Source: Paractinoplanes maris | GTDB lineage: Bacteria; Actinomycetota; Actinomycetes; Mycobacteriales; Micromonosporaceae | Assembly (NCBI RefSeq): GCF_023544465.1 | Contig: NZ_JALPVL010000009.1 | Location: 62,001 to 126,000 of the forward strand | Reading direction: 5' to 3' | Length of the DNA stretch: 64,000 nucleotides | Part shown: positions 50,211 through 59,216 of the stretch, one piece after another | How positions within the stretch are numbered: position 1 is the stretch's first letter | How the letters are laid out: each line of letters begins with the position of its first letter | Position numbers and translations under genes: made by a program | The notes under the pieces: generated by a model | The model's input: only the letters and a program-made list of their open reading frames with translations | Database searches by the model: none | Told to the model about the DNA's origin: nothing

Positions 50211-52691
50211 GTGACGCAGCAGTTGGCAAGCATGGGTGGGGATACGTCAGCCGACAACGAGGGCTCGGGCGGTGGCGAGTCGATCGCTCCCACCCCGTAC
50301 GTCCTGGGTGACGCTCCCGGTCCACTCGACCGCCGCGAGCTGGAAGTGGTCGACGCCTGGTGGCGGGCGGCCAATTACCTGGCCGTCGGCCAGATCTATC
50401 TGCGGTCCAATCCGCTGCTGCGCGAACCGCTGACCCCCGAGCATGTCAAACCGCGCCTGCTCGGCCACTTCGGCACCGTACCCGGTCTGAATTTGATCTG
50501 GGCCCATGCGAACCGTCAGATCACCGCGCGCGACCTGAGTGCCGTCTTCATCGCCGGGCCGGGTCACGGTGGTCCCGGTCCGAATGCCTGCGCCTGGCTG
50601 GAGGGGACGTATTCCGAGCTCTACAGCCACATCCCGCGCGACGAGGAGGGCATGGCGGCGTTCTTCGCGCAGTTCTCGTACCCGGGTGGGGTGCCCAGCC
50701 ACTGCGCGCCGGAGACGCCGGGCAGCTTCCATGAGGGAGGCGAGCTCGGCTATTCGCTGATGCACGCGTACGGTGCCGTGCTCGACAACCCGGAGCTGAC
50801 CGCCTTCTGCGTGATCGGCGACGGCGAGGCCGAGACCGGGCCGTTGGCGACGAGCTGGCACGGCAACAAGTTCATCAACCCGGTACGCGACGGGGCGGTG
50901 GTGCCGATCCTGGCGCTGAACCAATACAAGATCGCCAATCCCACGCTGCTGGCCCGCATCCCGGAGCCGGAGCTGCTGGAGCTGATGCGCGGTTACGGCT
51001 ACACGCCATATCTGGTCTCCGGTGATGATCCGGCCGACGTCCATCAGCAGCTGGCGGCCGCGCTGGACACATGCCTGGGCCGGATCGAGGAGATCCAGCG
51101 CGCCGCCCGCACAGGTGACGAAAGCTCCCGGCCGGCCTGGCCGATGATCATCCTGCGGACACCGAAGGGCTGGACCTGCCCGCCGATCGTCGACGGTCTG
51201 CAGGTCGAGGGCACGTTCCGGGCCCATCAGGTGCCCCTGCCGGCCGCGCGCACCGACGACACCCACCGGCGGGTTCTCGAGGAGTGGATGCGCTCCTACC
51301 GGCCCGAGGAGTTGTTCGACGACGCCGGGCGCCCGGTCGCGGACCTGGTGCGGATGGTCCCGTCCGGTGACCGGCGGATGAGTGCGAACCCGGTGGCCAA
51401 CGGCGGCAGCGTCCTGCGGGACCTGCGGTTGCCGGACTGGCGCGACTACGGCGTCGAGGTGCCCGCGCCGGGCCGCGAGCACCACGAGGCCACCCGGGTG
51501 CTCGGCGGCTGGTTGCGCGATGTGGTCGACGCCAACCGGACGAACTTCCTGACCTTCGCGCCGGACGAGCTGGCCTCCAACCGGCTCCAGGACATCCTCG
51601 AGGTGACCGAACGCGACTGGCAGGCCGAGATCGGGCAGTTCGACGAGAAGATGGGCCCGCGCGGCCGGGTCGTCGAGATGCTCTCCGAGCACATGTGCCA
51701 GGGCCTGCTCGAGGGCTATCTGCTCACCGGCCGGCACGGGCTGTTCACCTGTTACGAGGCGTTCATCCACATTGTTGACTCGATGTTCAACCAGCACGCC
51801 AAGTGGCTGCAGGCCAGCGCCGACGTGCCGTGGCGGCGTCCGATCGCAAGCCTGAACTATCTGTTGTCGTCGCACGTCTGGCGCCAGGACCACAACGGCT
51901 TCACCCATCAGGACCCGGGCTTCCTCGACGTGGTGATGAACAAGAACCCGAGCATCGTCCGGGTCTATCTTCCGCCGGACGGCAACACCCTTCTTTCGAC
52001 GTACGACCATTGCCTGCGCTCGCGGCACTACGTCAACGTCGTGGTCGCCGGGAAACAGCCGCAGCCGGACTGGCTGACGGTCGACGAGGCGGCCGTGCAC
52101 TGTGCCCGCGGACTCGGCATCTGGCAGTGGGCCGGCATCAACGACGAGCCCGGTGGACTGCCCGACGTCGTCCTGGCCTGCGCCGGCGACGTGCCCACCC
52201 TGGAGACCCTCGCCGCCGCGTCGATCCTCCGCGAGCGGCTGCCCGACCTGCGCGTCCGGGTGATCAACGTGGTCGACCTGATGCGGTTGCAGCCGGAGAC
52301 CGAGCACCCGCACGGGTTGCCCGACCGCGAGTTCGACACCCTGTTCACCGCCGACCGGCCGGTGATCTTCGCGTTCCACGGCTATCCCTGGCTGATCCAC
52401 CGCCTCACCTACCGGCGCGCCAACCATGCCGGCCTGCACGTGCGCGGTTACAAGGAGCGGGGCACCACCACGACACCGTTCGACATGGTCATGCTCAACG
52501 ACCTCGACCGCTACCGCCTGGTCATGGACGTCATCGACCGCGTGCCGGGCCTCGGCGCCCGCGCCGCCGGCCTGCGTCAGGACATGGTCGACACCCGGCT
52601 CGCGGCTCGCATGTGGACCCGCGACCACGGCGTCGATCTGCCCGAGGTGGCGGACTGGACGTGGCCGGCCGGAAAAGCCTCGCCTAAGTGA
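50211..52691 (+). CDS. xfp: Xylulose-5-phosphate/fructose-6-phosphate phosphoketolase
   Basis: 826 residues from GTG 50211, which follows GGGGAGGGG; ATG 50142 and ATG 50232 are alternatives. Thiamin-diphosphate enzyme: NLIWAHANRQI, AGPGHGGPGPNACAWLEGTY, the ThDP motif IGDGEAETGPLATSWHGNKF, then LNQYKIANPT, SSHVWRQDHNGFTHQDPGF and FHGYPWLIHRLTYRR. It splits xylulose-5-P or fructose-6-P with phosphate into acetyl-P and a shorter sugar phosphate. The acetate kinase or Pta partner is not in the window. Confidence 0.96.
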   Translation: MTQQLASMGGDTSADNEGSGGGESIAPTPYVLGDAPGPLDRRELEVVDAWWRAANYLAVGQIYLRSNPLLREPLTPEHVKPRLLGHFGTVPGLNLIWAHANRQITARDLSAVFIAGPGHGGPGPNACAWLEGTYSELYSHIPRDEEGMAAFFAQFSYPGGVPSHCAPETPGSFHEGGELGYSLMHAYGAVLDNPELTAFCVIGDGEAETGPLATSWHGNKFINPVRDGAVVPILALNQYKIANPTLLARIPEPELLELMRGYGYTPYLVSGDDPADVHQQLAAALDTCLGRIEEIQRAARTGDESSRPAWPMIILRTPKGWTCPPIVDGLQVEGTFRAHQVPLPAARTDDTHRRVLEEWMRSYRPEELFDDAGRPVADLVRMVPSGDRRMSANPVANGGSVLRDLRLPDWRDYGVEVPAPGREHHEATRVLGGWLRDVVDANRTNFLTFAPDELASNRLQDILEVTERDWQAEIGQFDEKMGPRGRVVEMLSEHMCQGLLEGYLLTGRHGLFTCYEAFIHIVDSMFNQHAKWLQASADVPWRRPIASLNYLLSSHVWRQDHNGFTHQDPGFLDVVMNKNPSIVRVYLPPDGNTLLSTYDHCLRSRHYVNVVVAGKQPQPDWLTVDEAAVHCARGLGIWQWAGINDEPGGLPDVVLACAGDVPTLETLAAASILRERLPDLRVRVINVVDLMRLQPETEHPHGLPDREFDTLFTADRPVIFAFHGYPWLIHRLTYRRANHAGLHVRGYKERGTTTTPFDMVMLNDLDRYRLVMDVIDRVPGLGARAAGLRQDMVDTRLAARMWTRDHGVDLPEVADWTWPAGKASPK

Positions 52692-54183
52692 GCGGCGGCA
52701 GGGGCCGGTTGGCCGGCCCCTGCAGGACCGCGCCGTCGACGGTGAACCGGGAGCCGTGGCAGGGGCACTCCCAGGCCGTCTCGGCCTCGTTGAACCGCAC
52801 GAGGCAGCTCAGGTGGGTGCAGCGGGCCGAGACGGCATGCAGGTCGCCCGCCGGGTCGCGGTAGACCGCGCGGTGCTCGCCGTCCACCCGGACGACGGCG
52901 CCCGTGCCGGCCGCGATGTCGTCGACCGATTCGGTGCCGGCCGGCCGCAGGCGGTCGCCGACGAAGTGGCCGGCGACCTTGGCCTGAAGCTTGAGCAGCG
53001 GGCCCGTCTCCCGGGCCAGGCTGAGCCGGCGCGGGTCGTAGAGGCCGGCCCAGGGCGGCTCGTCGCCGGCGATGAGTGCGGCCAGCAGGCGGCCGGCCAT
53101 GATGCCCGAGCTCATGCCCCAGCCGCCGAACCCCGTGGCGACGTGGACGTTGTCGGTGCCGGGATGGAACGGCCCGACGAACGGCACCCCGTCGGTGGTG
53201 GTGTTGTCCTGGGCGGCCCAGCGGAAGGCGATCTCGGTGCCGGGGAACCGTTCCCGGGTCCAGCCTTCCAGCCGTTCCCAGTGCTGGGCGACGTCGCCGG
53301 TGCCGGGGGTGAAGTGCTCGCCGGTGACGATCAGCAGGCGCTGCCCGTCGCGGTAGGGAGCCGTGCGCACCGACCGGGTGTTGCTCTCCGGGGTGAGATA
53401 GATGCCGCCCGGGTCGCGGTCCGCCTCGATCGGGGCCGCCACCACCAGTTCGCGGCGCGCTTCGAGGCGGGTGAACAGCAGCGCCCGGTCGAAGACGGGG
53501 TAGTGGGTCGCGACCACCACGTGCCGGGCCCGGACCGTGTGCCCGCCCTCAGTGGTGATCGTGCACGGGTGGCCCTCGTTGAGCCCGGTCACCCGGGTCC
53601 GCTCGAAGATCCGGCCACCGCGCCGGCTCAGGTCCTCGGCCAGCGCCAGCAGGTATTTACGGGGGTGGAACTGCGCCTGGTTCTCGACCCGGACCGCGCC
53701 GGCGACGGCGAACGGCAGACCGGTCGTGGACACGAACGAGGCCGGCAGCCCGGCCTCGGCGGCCGCCTCGGCCTCGGCCCGGAACTCGGCCACGCCGTCC
53801 GGGGTCTCGGTCCAGGTGTACGCGGGCACGCGCTCGAAATCGGCGTCGATGCCCAGCCGGGCCGTCACGTCGGCGACCCGTTCGACGGCCTGGAGCTGAG
53901 ATTCGGCGTACCAGCGGGCGAACCGCGGCCCGAAGGACTCCCGCACGCGCGAGTAGATCCGGGTGTGCAGGGCCGACAGCTTCGCCGTGGTGTGCCCGGT
54001 GACCCCGGCGGCGATCCGGCCGGCCTCCAGCACCACCACCCGGCTGCCCGCCTCGGTGAGCTCCCACGCCGTGGCCAGCCCGGCGATCCCACCGCCGATC
54101 ACCGCCACCTCGACGTCCAGGTCGGCCTCGAGCGCGGGGTAGGAGGTCGCCCCCGCCGAGTGCATCCACCAGGACTCCGCCAT
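52684..54183 (-). CDS. FAD-dependent oxidoreductase with C-terminal Rieske domain
   Basis: About 499 residues from ATG 54183 (MAESWWMHSAG). The FAD motif is VAVIGGGIAGLATAWELTEA (about 26-45), followed by TTAKLSALH; the DAO-type C-terminal loop is FGGWGMSSGIMAGRL. Residues about 415-499 are a Rieske [2Fe-2S] domain: CTHLSCLV and CPCHGSRFTVDG, giving the Cys-His/Cys-His ligands. This fusion is widespread in actinobacteria and cyanobacteria; the substrate is unknown. It is convergent with phosphoketolase, overlapping by eight bases. Confidence 0.92.
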   Translation of the reverse strand: MAESWWMHSAGATSYPALEADLDVEVAVIGGGIAGLATAWELTEAGSRVVVLEAGRIAAGVTGHTTAKLSALHTRIYSRVRESFGPRFARWYAESQLQAVERVADVTARLGIDADFERVPAYTWTETPDGVAEFRAEAEAAAEAGLPASFVSTTGLPFAVAGAVRVENQAQFHPRKYLLALAEDLSRRGGRIFERTRVTGLNEGHPCTITTEGGHTVRARHVVVATHYPVFDRALLFTRLEARRELVVAAPIEADRDPGGIYLTPESNTRSVRTAPYRDGQRLLIVTGEHFTPGTGDVAQHWERLEGWTRERFPGTEIAFRWAAQDNTTTDGVPFVGPFHPGTDNVHVATGFGGWGMSSGIMAGRLLAALIAGDEPPWAGLYDPRRLSLARETGPLLKLQAKVAGHFVGDRLRPAGTESVDDIAAGTGAVVRVDGEHRAVYRDPAGDLHAVSARCTHLSCLVRFNEAETAWECPCHGSRFTVDGAVLQGPANRPLPPLT

Positions 54184-54313
54184 GCCTGTCCGCATCCGTC
54201 AGCCGCCTCTCGGGTTCAGTCGCGCCGGATACCCCGTGCGCGCCCCGTCATGCCGAATCGGCGGTGTGCCCTCCGTCGTGGTGATAGCGCCGGGGAGGCG
54301 GGTAGGCCTCAGA

Positions 54314-55327
54314 ATGCGTTGGTCGCAAGAGGAACAGCCTCCATCCGTCACGGCAGTGCTGCTGCTTCTGCTGACCGTGCTGTCGGGCGCCGGATCGCCG
54401 GTCGCCGGACGGGAGAGCCCGTCCCCGGTCCTCGCCTCCCCGGCGCGCACGGTGGCCGGATATCTCGGCGTCGTCGCCCGGCAGCCCGGCATCCTCAGCG
54501 CCGCCCAGGTCGACCGGGCGGCCGCGTTGCGCGACCGGCTCCCCACCGCCGGGCGGGACCGCCTCGACACCGTGCTGGCCGCGGCCTCGCCCGCCGTACA
54601 GGGCTATCTCGCCGCGGCGTTCGCCGCCGGGCACTCGGTCGCCGAGATCGGGTCGTTCGCGGCCACCGTCAAGGGGCGTTCCCCGTATTGGCTACGGAGC
54701 CGCCTGCGGCCGATCGACGCCATGGGCGCCGGCGCCGTGCAGTTCCGCGGCAGCCGGATCGGCCAGTACAACGACACCACGTGCGGTCCCACCGCTGTGC
54801 TGGCCGCTCGGATGTACGTGGATCCGCTCTATGCGCTCTATCTGACCACCGGCGGGCAGCCGGACACCGTGGAGGAGTCCGAAGAGCGCTTCCGGCAACG
54901 ATTGGCGGGGGAGGAGCAACAGATCCACGACGACACCGACGTGCTGTGGCCGCAGCTCGCCGGCACGCCGCCCTGGGGGCTCAGCACGCGGCTCAGCCGC
55001 GACCCGGCCGCACTGGGCAGCCGATACCGGTGGCGGCCGGCGCTGCCGGTCCCGGGCGCCGACCGGGCCGTCCTGCGGCAGGCGCTGACCGCGGCGAACC
55101 GGGGCCTCCCGGTGCCGGTGCTGATCGGCGACGTCGTTCCCCGGCACTACGTGCTGCTGCTGCGCCACGACGACGCGGGCGCCTGGTTCTACGAGCCGAC
55201 GGCGGCCGAGATCGTCGTCGTGCCGCGGCGCGACCTGGAACGCCGCGACTTCGGCCGGCTCGGTTATCCGCGTCTGGCCGGTGTGATCCTGCCGTCGGCG
55301 GGAAGTGACCCGGAGGAAAGGAGTTGA
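54314..55327 (+). CDS. Secreted or anchored C39-like cysteine peptidase-fold protein
   Basis: 337 residues from ATG 54314. A hydrophobic segment (SVTAVLLLLLTVLSGAGSPV) near the start is a signal peptide or anchor. After a helical region, QYNDTTCGPTAVLAARM carries the nucleophile Cys with the preceding Gln-type residue of papain-like C39 peptidases; His in VPRHYVLLLRHD and Asp/Glu-type residue in WFYEPTAAEIV complete a plausible triad. No peptide exporter gene is nearby, so it is not a bacteriocin-processing protease by context. It ends seven bases before the SGNH gene start. Confidence 0.7.
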   Translation: MRWSQEEQPPSVTAVLLLLLTVLSGAGSPVAGRESPSPVLASPARTVAGYLGVVARQPGILSAAQVDRAAALRDRLPTAGRDRLDTVLAAASPAVQGYLAAAFAAGHSVAEIGSFAATVKGRSPYWLRSRLRPIDAMGAGAVQFRGSRIGQYNDTTCGPTAVLAARMYVDPLYALYLTTGGQPDTVEESEERFRQRLAGEEQQIHDDTDVLWPQLAGTPPWGLSTRLSRDPAALGSRYRWRPALPVPGADRAVLRQALTAANRGLPVPVLIGDVVPRHYVLLLRHDDAGAWFYEPTAAEIVVVPRRDLERRDFGRLGYPRLAGVILPSAGSDPEERS

Positions 55328-55334
55328 ACCTGAC

Positions 55335-55958
55335 GTGACACTCAAGTTCGCGGTCTTCGGCGACTCGATCGCCTACGGCCAGGGTGCCTCCGCCACCGCC
55401 GACACGGTGGCGCAGCGACTCTCGGCCGATCTGACTGCCCATGACCTGCCCAACGAGGTACGGGTCTTCGCCGTACCCGGAGCTCAGAGCCGCGACCTGC
55501 GAGCCCAGATCGAGCGGGGGCTCGCCTGGCGCCCGCAGCTCGCACTGATCATCATCGGCGCGAACGACCTGACCCGCTTCGTGCCGCCGGAGCAGGCCGC
55601 GGCTCAGCTCGCCGAGGCTGTCCGGCGCCTGCGGGCGACCGGCACCGAGGTGGTGGTCGCCCCCGCACCCGACCTCAGCGTGGTGCCCTGGGTGCCGCCG
55701 CAGATGCGGGCGGTCGTGCGGGCCGGCAGCCAGCTGCTGCACGACGCGCAGAGCCGGGCAGTTCTCGCTCAGGGGGCTCGGGTCGCCGACTTCGGGATGG
55801 CCTCCTCGGCGGGCTTCGCCGTCGATCCCGGCCTGTTCAGCGCCGACCGGTTCCACCCGTCCAGCGCCGGCTACGCCGTCATCGCGGGCGCGCTGGCGGC
55901 AACGGTCCGCGAGGCGGCCACGGCGGCGAGGTCGTCGGACCGTACGCCCGGCGGCTGA
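55335..55958 (+). CDS. SGNH/GDSL hydrolase
   Basis: 207 residues from GTG 55335; AAAGGAG lies about a dozen bases upstream. The four SGNH blocks are visible: GDSIAYGQG (Ser), VPGAQSRDLRAQ (Gly), IIIGANDLTRF (Asn) and SADRFHPSSAGYAVIA (Asp and His). It is the esterase/lysophospholipase-like type with no signal peptide. It is directly behind the C39-like gene, so the two are likely co-transcribed. Confidence 0.88.
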   Translation: MTLKFAVFGDSIAYGQGASATADTVAQRLSADLTAHDLPNEVRVFAVPGAQSRDLRAQIERGLAWRPQLALIIIGANDLTRFVPPEQAAAQLAEAVRRLRATGTEVVVAPAPDLSVVPWVPPQMRAVVRAGSQLLHDAQSRAVLAQGARVADFGMASSAGFAVDPGLFSADRFHPSSAGYAVIAGALAATVREAATAARSSDRTPGG

Positions 55959-55984
55959 GGCACCGGCCGCCGGGCCGCGATCGA

Positions 55985-56290
55985 TCAGAGGCCGGACGGG
56001 GTGCCGGGGCTGTCGTCGGTGGAACCCTGCCCGAAGTTGCTGCGCCGCCCCGCGACCGCGGGATCGGGCGACAGATTGGGCTGGCCGCCCTGTTCCCCGG
56101 CCTGCGGTTCGTGCTCCTGGTCCGGGTCGTACGCCAAGGGCTTGTCCTTGGTCCGGATGTCGGTGCCGTCCTGGGCCGTCGGATCCTGGGCCGCCTTGCG
56201 CTCGGCGATGTCGCCGGTGCCGACCGCGGTGGGCTCACTGCCCTCGTCGAGGGGGTTGTTCTCGTCCACGCCCCACGGTTGCTCGCTCAT
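55985..56290 (-). CDS. Hydrophilic hypothetical protein
   Basis: 101 residues, MSEQPWGVDENNPLDEGSEP onward, rich in Asp, Glu, Gln, Pro and Gly; no hydrophobic core, so probably disordered. AACCGGAGGCGA provides a good ribosome-binding site. Function unknown. It resembles the other small hydrophilic proteins here and follows the Rv2629-like gene on the same strand. Confidence 0.65.
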   Translation of the reverse strand: MSEQPWGVDENNPLDEGSEPTAVGTGDIAERKAAQDPTAQDGTDIRTKDKPLAYDPDQEHEPQAGEQGGQPNLSPDPAVAGRRSNFGQGSTDDSPGTPSGL

Positions 56291-56311
56291 CGTTCGCCTC
56301 CGGTTCTCGTC

Positions 56312-56401
56312 GGGCCGCGGCTCAGCTCGCCGCGGTGCTCGCGTCCGCGTACCTCAGGGCCGCGGCTCAGCTTGCCGCGGTGCTCGCGTCCGCGTACCTC
56401 A
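56312..56401. repeat. Two tandem copies of a 45-bp unit at a gene's 3' end
   Basis: The unit beginning GGGCCGCGGCTCAGC occurs at 56312-56356 and again at 56357-56401 with one difference (CTCGCC versus CTTGCC); a third, partial match starts at 56402. It duplicates the last 15 codons, including the stop, of the minus-strand gene ending at 56367. Confidence 0.9.
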
Positions 56402-57491
56402 GGACCGCGCCGATGCCGTGCTCGAGCGGGGCCTCGCCGGGGACGATCAGGACCAGTTCGGCTCCGGTGCCGGCGATGGCGCGGACCAGCGCGGCGTCGG
56501 CGCGGACCTTCCGCGGGTCGTCCACGCCCGCCTCGCGCAGCACGTGGTCGTCCACCGAGACGAGCGTCGGGTCGTCCGGGGCGATCCAGAGCTGGTCGGT
56601 GGACGACTGGTCGTCGACCAGCAGCACGGTGTCGGCCTGGCCGCGCTGCAGCCGGGTCACCACGTCGACCAGCCCGGTGCTCGCGGTGCCGTCACCCCGC
56701 TGTGCCTCGTAGCGGTCCAGGATCTCGCGGACGTGCCGGTCGCCGGCCTCCGCGACGGCCTGGATGGTCACGTCGTCCAGCGCCGACTCGTCGGCGCCGG
56801 CGTGCCGGGAGCCGGCGTCGGTCGCGACCACCCGGTCCTGCCAGCGTTTCGGCAGCCGTCCGACCAGCGTCTGGACGGCGCGGACGTCGCCGCCGACCAC
56901 GATGACCTCGGCGCCGACGGACTCGGCCAGGTCGGCCGCCGCGGCTGCCACGTCGCCCGCGTTGCGCTTCCAGGACTCCTCGACGGCCTGTAGGTAGTGA
57001 CGGTGCGACCAGCCGCCCACGTGCACCTTGCGGATCGGGAAGGTGGCGCTGCCGGCCACCTCGCGATGCCGGGGAGCGCCACCGACCGAGAGGGCGTCGA
57101 GGTCGGCGCCGGTCCGGTCGGCCAGCACCCGCACGTACGCCACCTCGGCGCTGCGCTGTTCGAGCAGGGGCATCACGTGCGGCAGCGGTTCGAAATAGGC
57201 CATGTCGGCCGGCGGGGGAGCGGACAGCGTCTGCGTCAGGGCGACGTCACCGGCCGTGGCGAAGACGGCCAGCCCGTACCGTCCGGGCTCGGTCGGATGA
57301 TCCTGCACGGCGCTCTCCACGGCGTCGAGGGTCGCGGCGTCGGCGCCCTGCCCGGCCAGCTGTTCGCGCAGGCCGCGCCAGCGCAGGGCGACCTCGTGGT
57401 CGGCGTTCTCGCCGGCCCGGGTCGCGTCGAGGTAGACGGACACCCACGATCCCGGGCGGTCGAACAGGGGACGCAGGAAGTCGAGTTTCAC
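56367..57491 (-). CDS. Rv2629-like (Vms1/eRF1-related) protein
   Basis: 374 residues from GTG 57491 (VKLDFLRPLFDRPGSWVSVY). Opening FLRPLFDRPGSWVSVYLDAT, central ADMAYFEPLPHVMPLLEQRS and GGWSHRHYLQAVEESWKRNA, then the C-terminal GLVDVVTRLQRGQADTVLLV and VRAIAGTGAELVLIV. This is the actinobacterial Rv2629 family, remotely related to eRF1 domain 2 and Vms1; in mycobacteria it belongs to the hypoxia/stress set. The true function is unproven; ribosome-rescue-like activity is a reasonable guess. Confidence 0.85.
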   Translation of the reverse strand: MKLDFLRPLFDRPGSWVSVYLDATRAGENADHEVALRWRGLREQLAGQGADAATLDAVESAVQDHPTEPGRYGLAVFATAGDVALTQTLSAPPPADMAYFEPLPHVMPLLEQRSAEVAYVRVLADRTGADLDALSVGGAPRHREVAGSATFPIRKVHVGGWSHRHYLQAVEESWKRNAGDVAAAAADLAESVGAEVIVVGGDVRAVQTLVGRLPKRWQDRVVATDAGSRHAGADESALDDVTIQAVAEAGDRHVREILDRYEAQRGDGTASTGLVDVVTRLQRGQADTVLLVDDQSSTDQLWIAPDDPTLVSVDDHVLREAGVDDPRKVRADAALVRAIAGTGAELVLIVPGEAPLEHGIGAVLRYADASTAAS

Positions 57492-57683
57492 GGTAGGCAC
57501 CTTCCGCTGATCACGTCGGCCGGACAACGCTGGCTACCCCCGATTCCCGGAATCTCACCAGGGAGGCTGGCACCGGGGGGACAACCTGACCACCGCCGGG
57601 TGACAGCCGTTACATCGTTGTCCTCACGGGTAGGCGGCTGCTCGGCGGGCTTGGGTACAAGAAAGGGCAGCCGGTGACCTGAC

Positions 57684-58205
57684 GTGCTGGAGATCGAGGC
57701 AGAAGGATCCGGGACCGTGGACGTCGTCGTTCGCGGTCAATTGTTCATGCATGATGCAGCGACCGTGCGGAGCGCCGTCACGGCCGTGCTGAACCGGGGG
57801 GACGTGACCGCCGTCGACCTCGACCTGGCGGGCTTGACGCTGCTCGACCCGGCCGCGGCGGGCGCCCTCGTCGTGGTCCACCGGATCGCCGTCAACCTGC
57901 GGGTGGCGCTGCGGCTGCGGGCGATCAGCGTGGCCGCGGCCGAGGCCATGAAGCTTCTCGGCGCCGCCGATCTGCTGCCCGGCCCGAGCCCGGCGACCGG
58001 CGTCCACCGGATGGTCAGGGTGCTGGTGCGGTCGTCGCGCCGGCCCGGTGAGGCCCCGCCAGGCCATCATCACCGCAGGCGGGAACGGCACCGGGCGGCG
58101 CGGTGCGGTGTCCTTCGCCCGCGCGGGTGCCGATGTCGTGCCGGGCGGCCACAACGCCGGACGGATCGGCGGCGGGCACCCGCTCTGCTCAGCGGAGGGA
58201 TCTGA
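57684..58205 (+). CDS. STAS-domain protein with aberrant C-terminus
   Basis: 173 residues from GTG 57684. Residues 1-105 form a STAS domain: TVDVVVRGQLFMHDAATVRS, AVDLDLAGLTLLDPAAAGAL and LRLRAISVAAAEAMKLLGAA. The usual phospho-Ser is replaced by Asp (LLDPAA). After about residue 115 the frame reads through Arg-rich sequence that is the antisense-frame copy of a degraded SDR start, so the tail looks like readthrough after loss of the native stop. It may act in sigma-factor partner switching. Confidence 0.7.
   Translation: MLEIEAEGSGTVDVVVRGQLFMHDAATVRSAVTAVLNRGDVTAVDLDLAGLTLLDPAAAGALVVVHRIAVNLRVALRLRAISVAAAEAMKLLGAADLLPGPSPATGVHRMVRVLVRSSRRPGEAPPGHHHRRRERHRAARCGVLRPRGCRCRAGRPQRRTDRRRAPALLSGGI
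58060..58190 (+). pseudogene. SDR N-terminal remnant
   Basis: In the frame beginning at 58048, QAIITAGGNGTGRRGAVSFA followed by RAGADVV copies the TGGGNGIGRAxAxxFARAGADVV start of a dehydrogenase. The rest is absent: the intact SDR gene begins at 58207. It overlaps the 3' tail of the STAS gene in another frame. Confidence 0.55.
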
Positions 58206-58206
58206 C

Positions 58207-59166
58207 ATGCGACGGACTGTGGTGGTCACCGGCGCGTCGAGCGGCATCGGGCTGTGTACGGCCGAGGCGTTCGCGCGCCGGGGCGACAACGTCGTGCTCG
58301 TCGCCCGGGAGGCGGACCGGCTGGCCGAGGCGGCCGACCGGTGTGCGGCCCTCGGCGGTCGCCCGCTGGCCGTCGCCGGTGACGTCACCGACGGCGCCCG
58401 GATGCGGGCCGTGGTCGACGAGGCGGTCGCCGCCTTCGGGCAGGTCGACGTGTGGGTCAACAACGCCGGGACGAGTCTGTGGGGCGCGTTCGAGGACATC
58501 CCGCTGGCCACCCACCAGCAGCTGATCGCGGTCGATCTGCTCGGCGCACTCAACGGCGCGCACGCGGTCGTGCCGCACTTCCTGGCCCGGGGCGGAACCG
58601 GGGTGATCATCAACGTGGTGTCGATCGGCGGTCGCCTGCCGAGCCCGTGGGCGGCGAGTTACAGCGCGGCGAAGTTCGGTGTCGCGGCGCTGACCGACGC
58701 GTTGCGGGCCGAGCTGGCGTCGCACTCGCGCATCGCGGTGTGCGGGGTCTATCCGGCCTTCACCGATACGCCGACAGCGACCCGATCGGGCAACTACACC
58801 GGGCGTACGCTGCGACCCGTCCCGCCGGTGGTGTCGCCCGAACGGGTGGCCCGGGCGATAGTCGCGCTCGCCGGCCGTCCGCGACGGTCCCGCCGGGTGG
58901 GCAGCCAGCACGTTCTCTCCGCGGCGTACGCGATCGCTCCGGCCACCGTGGGCCGGGCCGCGGCCCGCCTGGGCGGCTGGTACTTCCGGTCGGCGGGTGA
59001 ACCGTCCGGGCCGTCCGACGGTGCGTTGTTCGACGTCCGGCCCGCTCCGGTGAGTGGCCGCGGTGGCTGGGGACGGCCCCAGCGCCTTCGGGCGCGCGCC
59101 GCGGCGGCCGGGCTGGCGGTCGTGGCCGGCGCGACGGCCGCCGCTGTGCGGTCGCGCCGCCGGTGA
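58207..59166 (+). CDS. SDR family oxidoreductase with C-terminal hydrophobic tail
   Basis: 319 residues with GGAGGGAT before the ATG. TGASSGIGLCTAEAF (cofactor), NNAGTSLWG, catalytic Ser in VVSIGGRLPSPWA and YSAAK, and YPAFTDTPTATR. Beyond the normal 245 residues it has about 70 more, ending in RARAAAAGLAVVAGATAAAV and a basic RSRRR, a possible membrane-tethering helix. Similar tailed SDRs are common in actinobacteria. No substrate evident. Confidence 0.9.
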   Translation: MRRTVVVTGASSGIGLCTAEAFARRGDNVVLVAREADRLAEAADRCAALGGRPLAVAGDVTDGARMRAVVDEAVAAFGQVDVWVNNAGTSLWGAFEDIPLATHQQLIAVDLLGALNGAHAVVPHFLARGGTGVIINVVSIGGRLPSPWAASYSAAKFGVAALTDALRAELASHSRIAVCGVYPAFTDTPTATRSGNYTGRTLRPVPPVVSPERVARAIVALAGRPRRSRRVGSQHVLSAAYAIAPATVGRAAARLGGWYFRSAGEPSGPSDGALFDVRPAPVSGRGGWGRPQRLRARAAAAGLAVVAGATAAAVRSRRR

Positions 59167-59181
59167 TCCCGCCGGACGGCC

Positions 59182-59209
59182 GAATGGGATCTCCGGGGCG
59201 GGGTATGCG
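59182..59209 (+). promoter_or_regulatory. Sigma-B-type promoter of the DUF2795 gene
   Basis: GAAT (59182-59185), 15 bases, GGGTAT (59201-59206), matching the GNNT-N14-16-GGGTAY consensus known for Streptomyces sigma-B. It lies eight bases before the ATG at 59217. The GGGTATGCG string is repeated before two other small genes in the window. Confidence 0.6.
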
Positions 59210-59216
59210 GCCCGGC

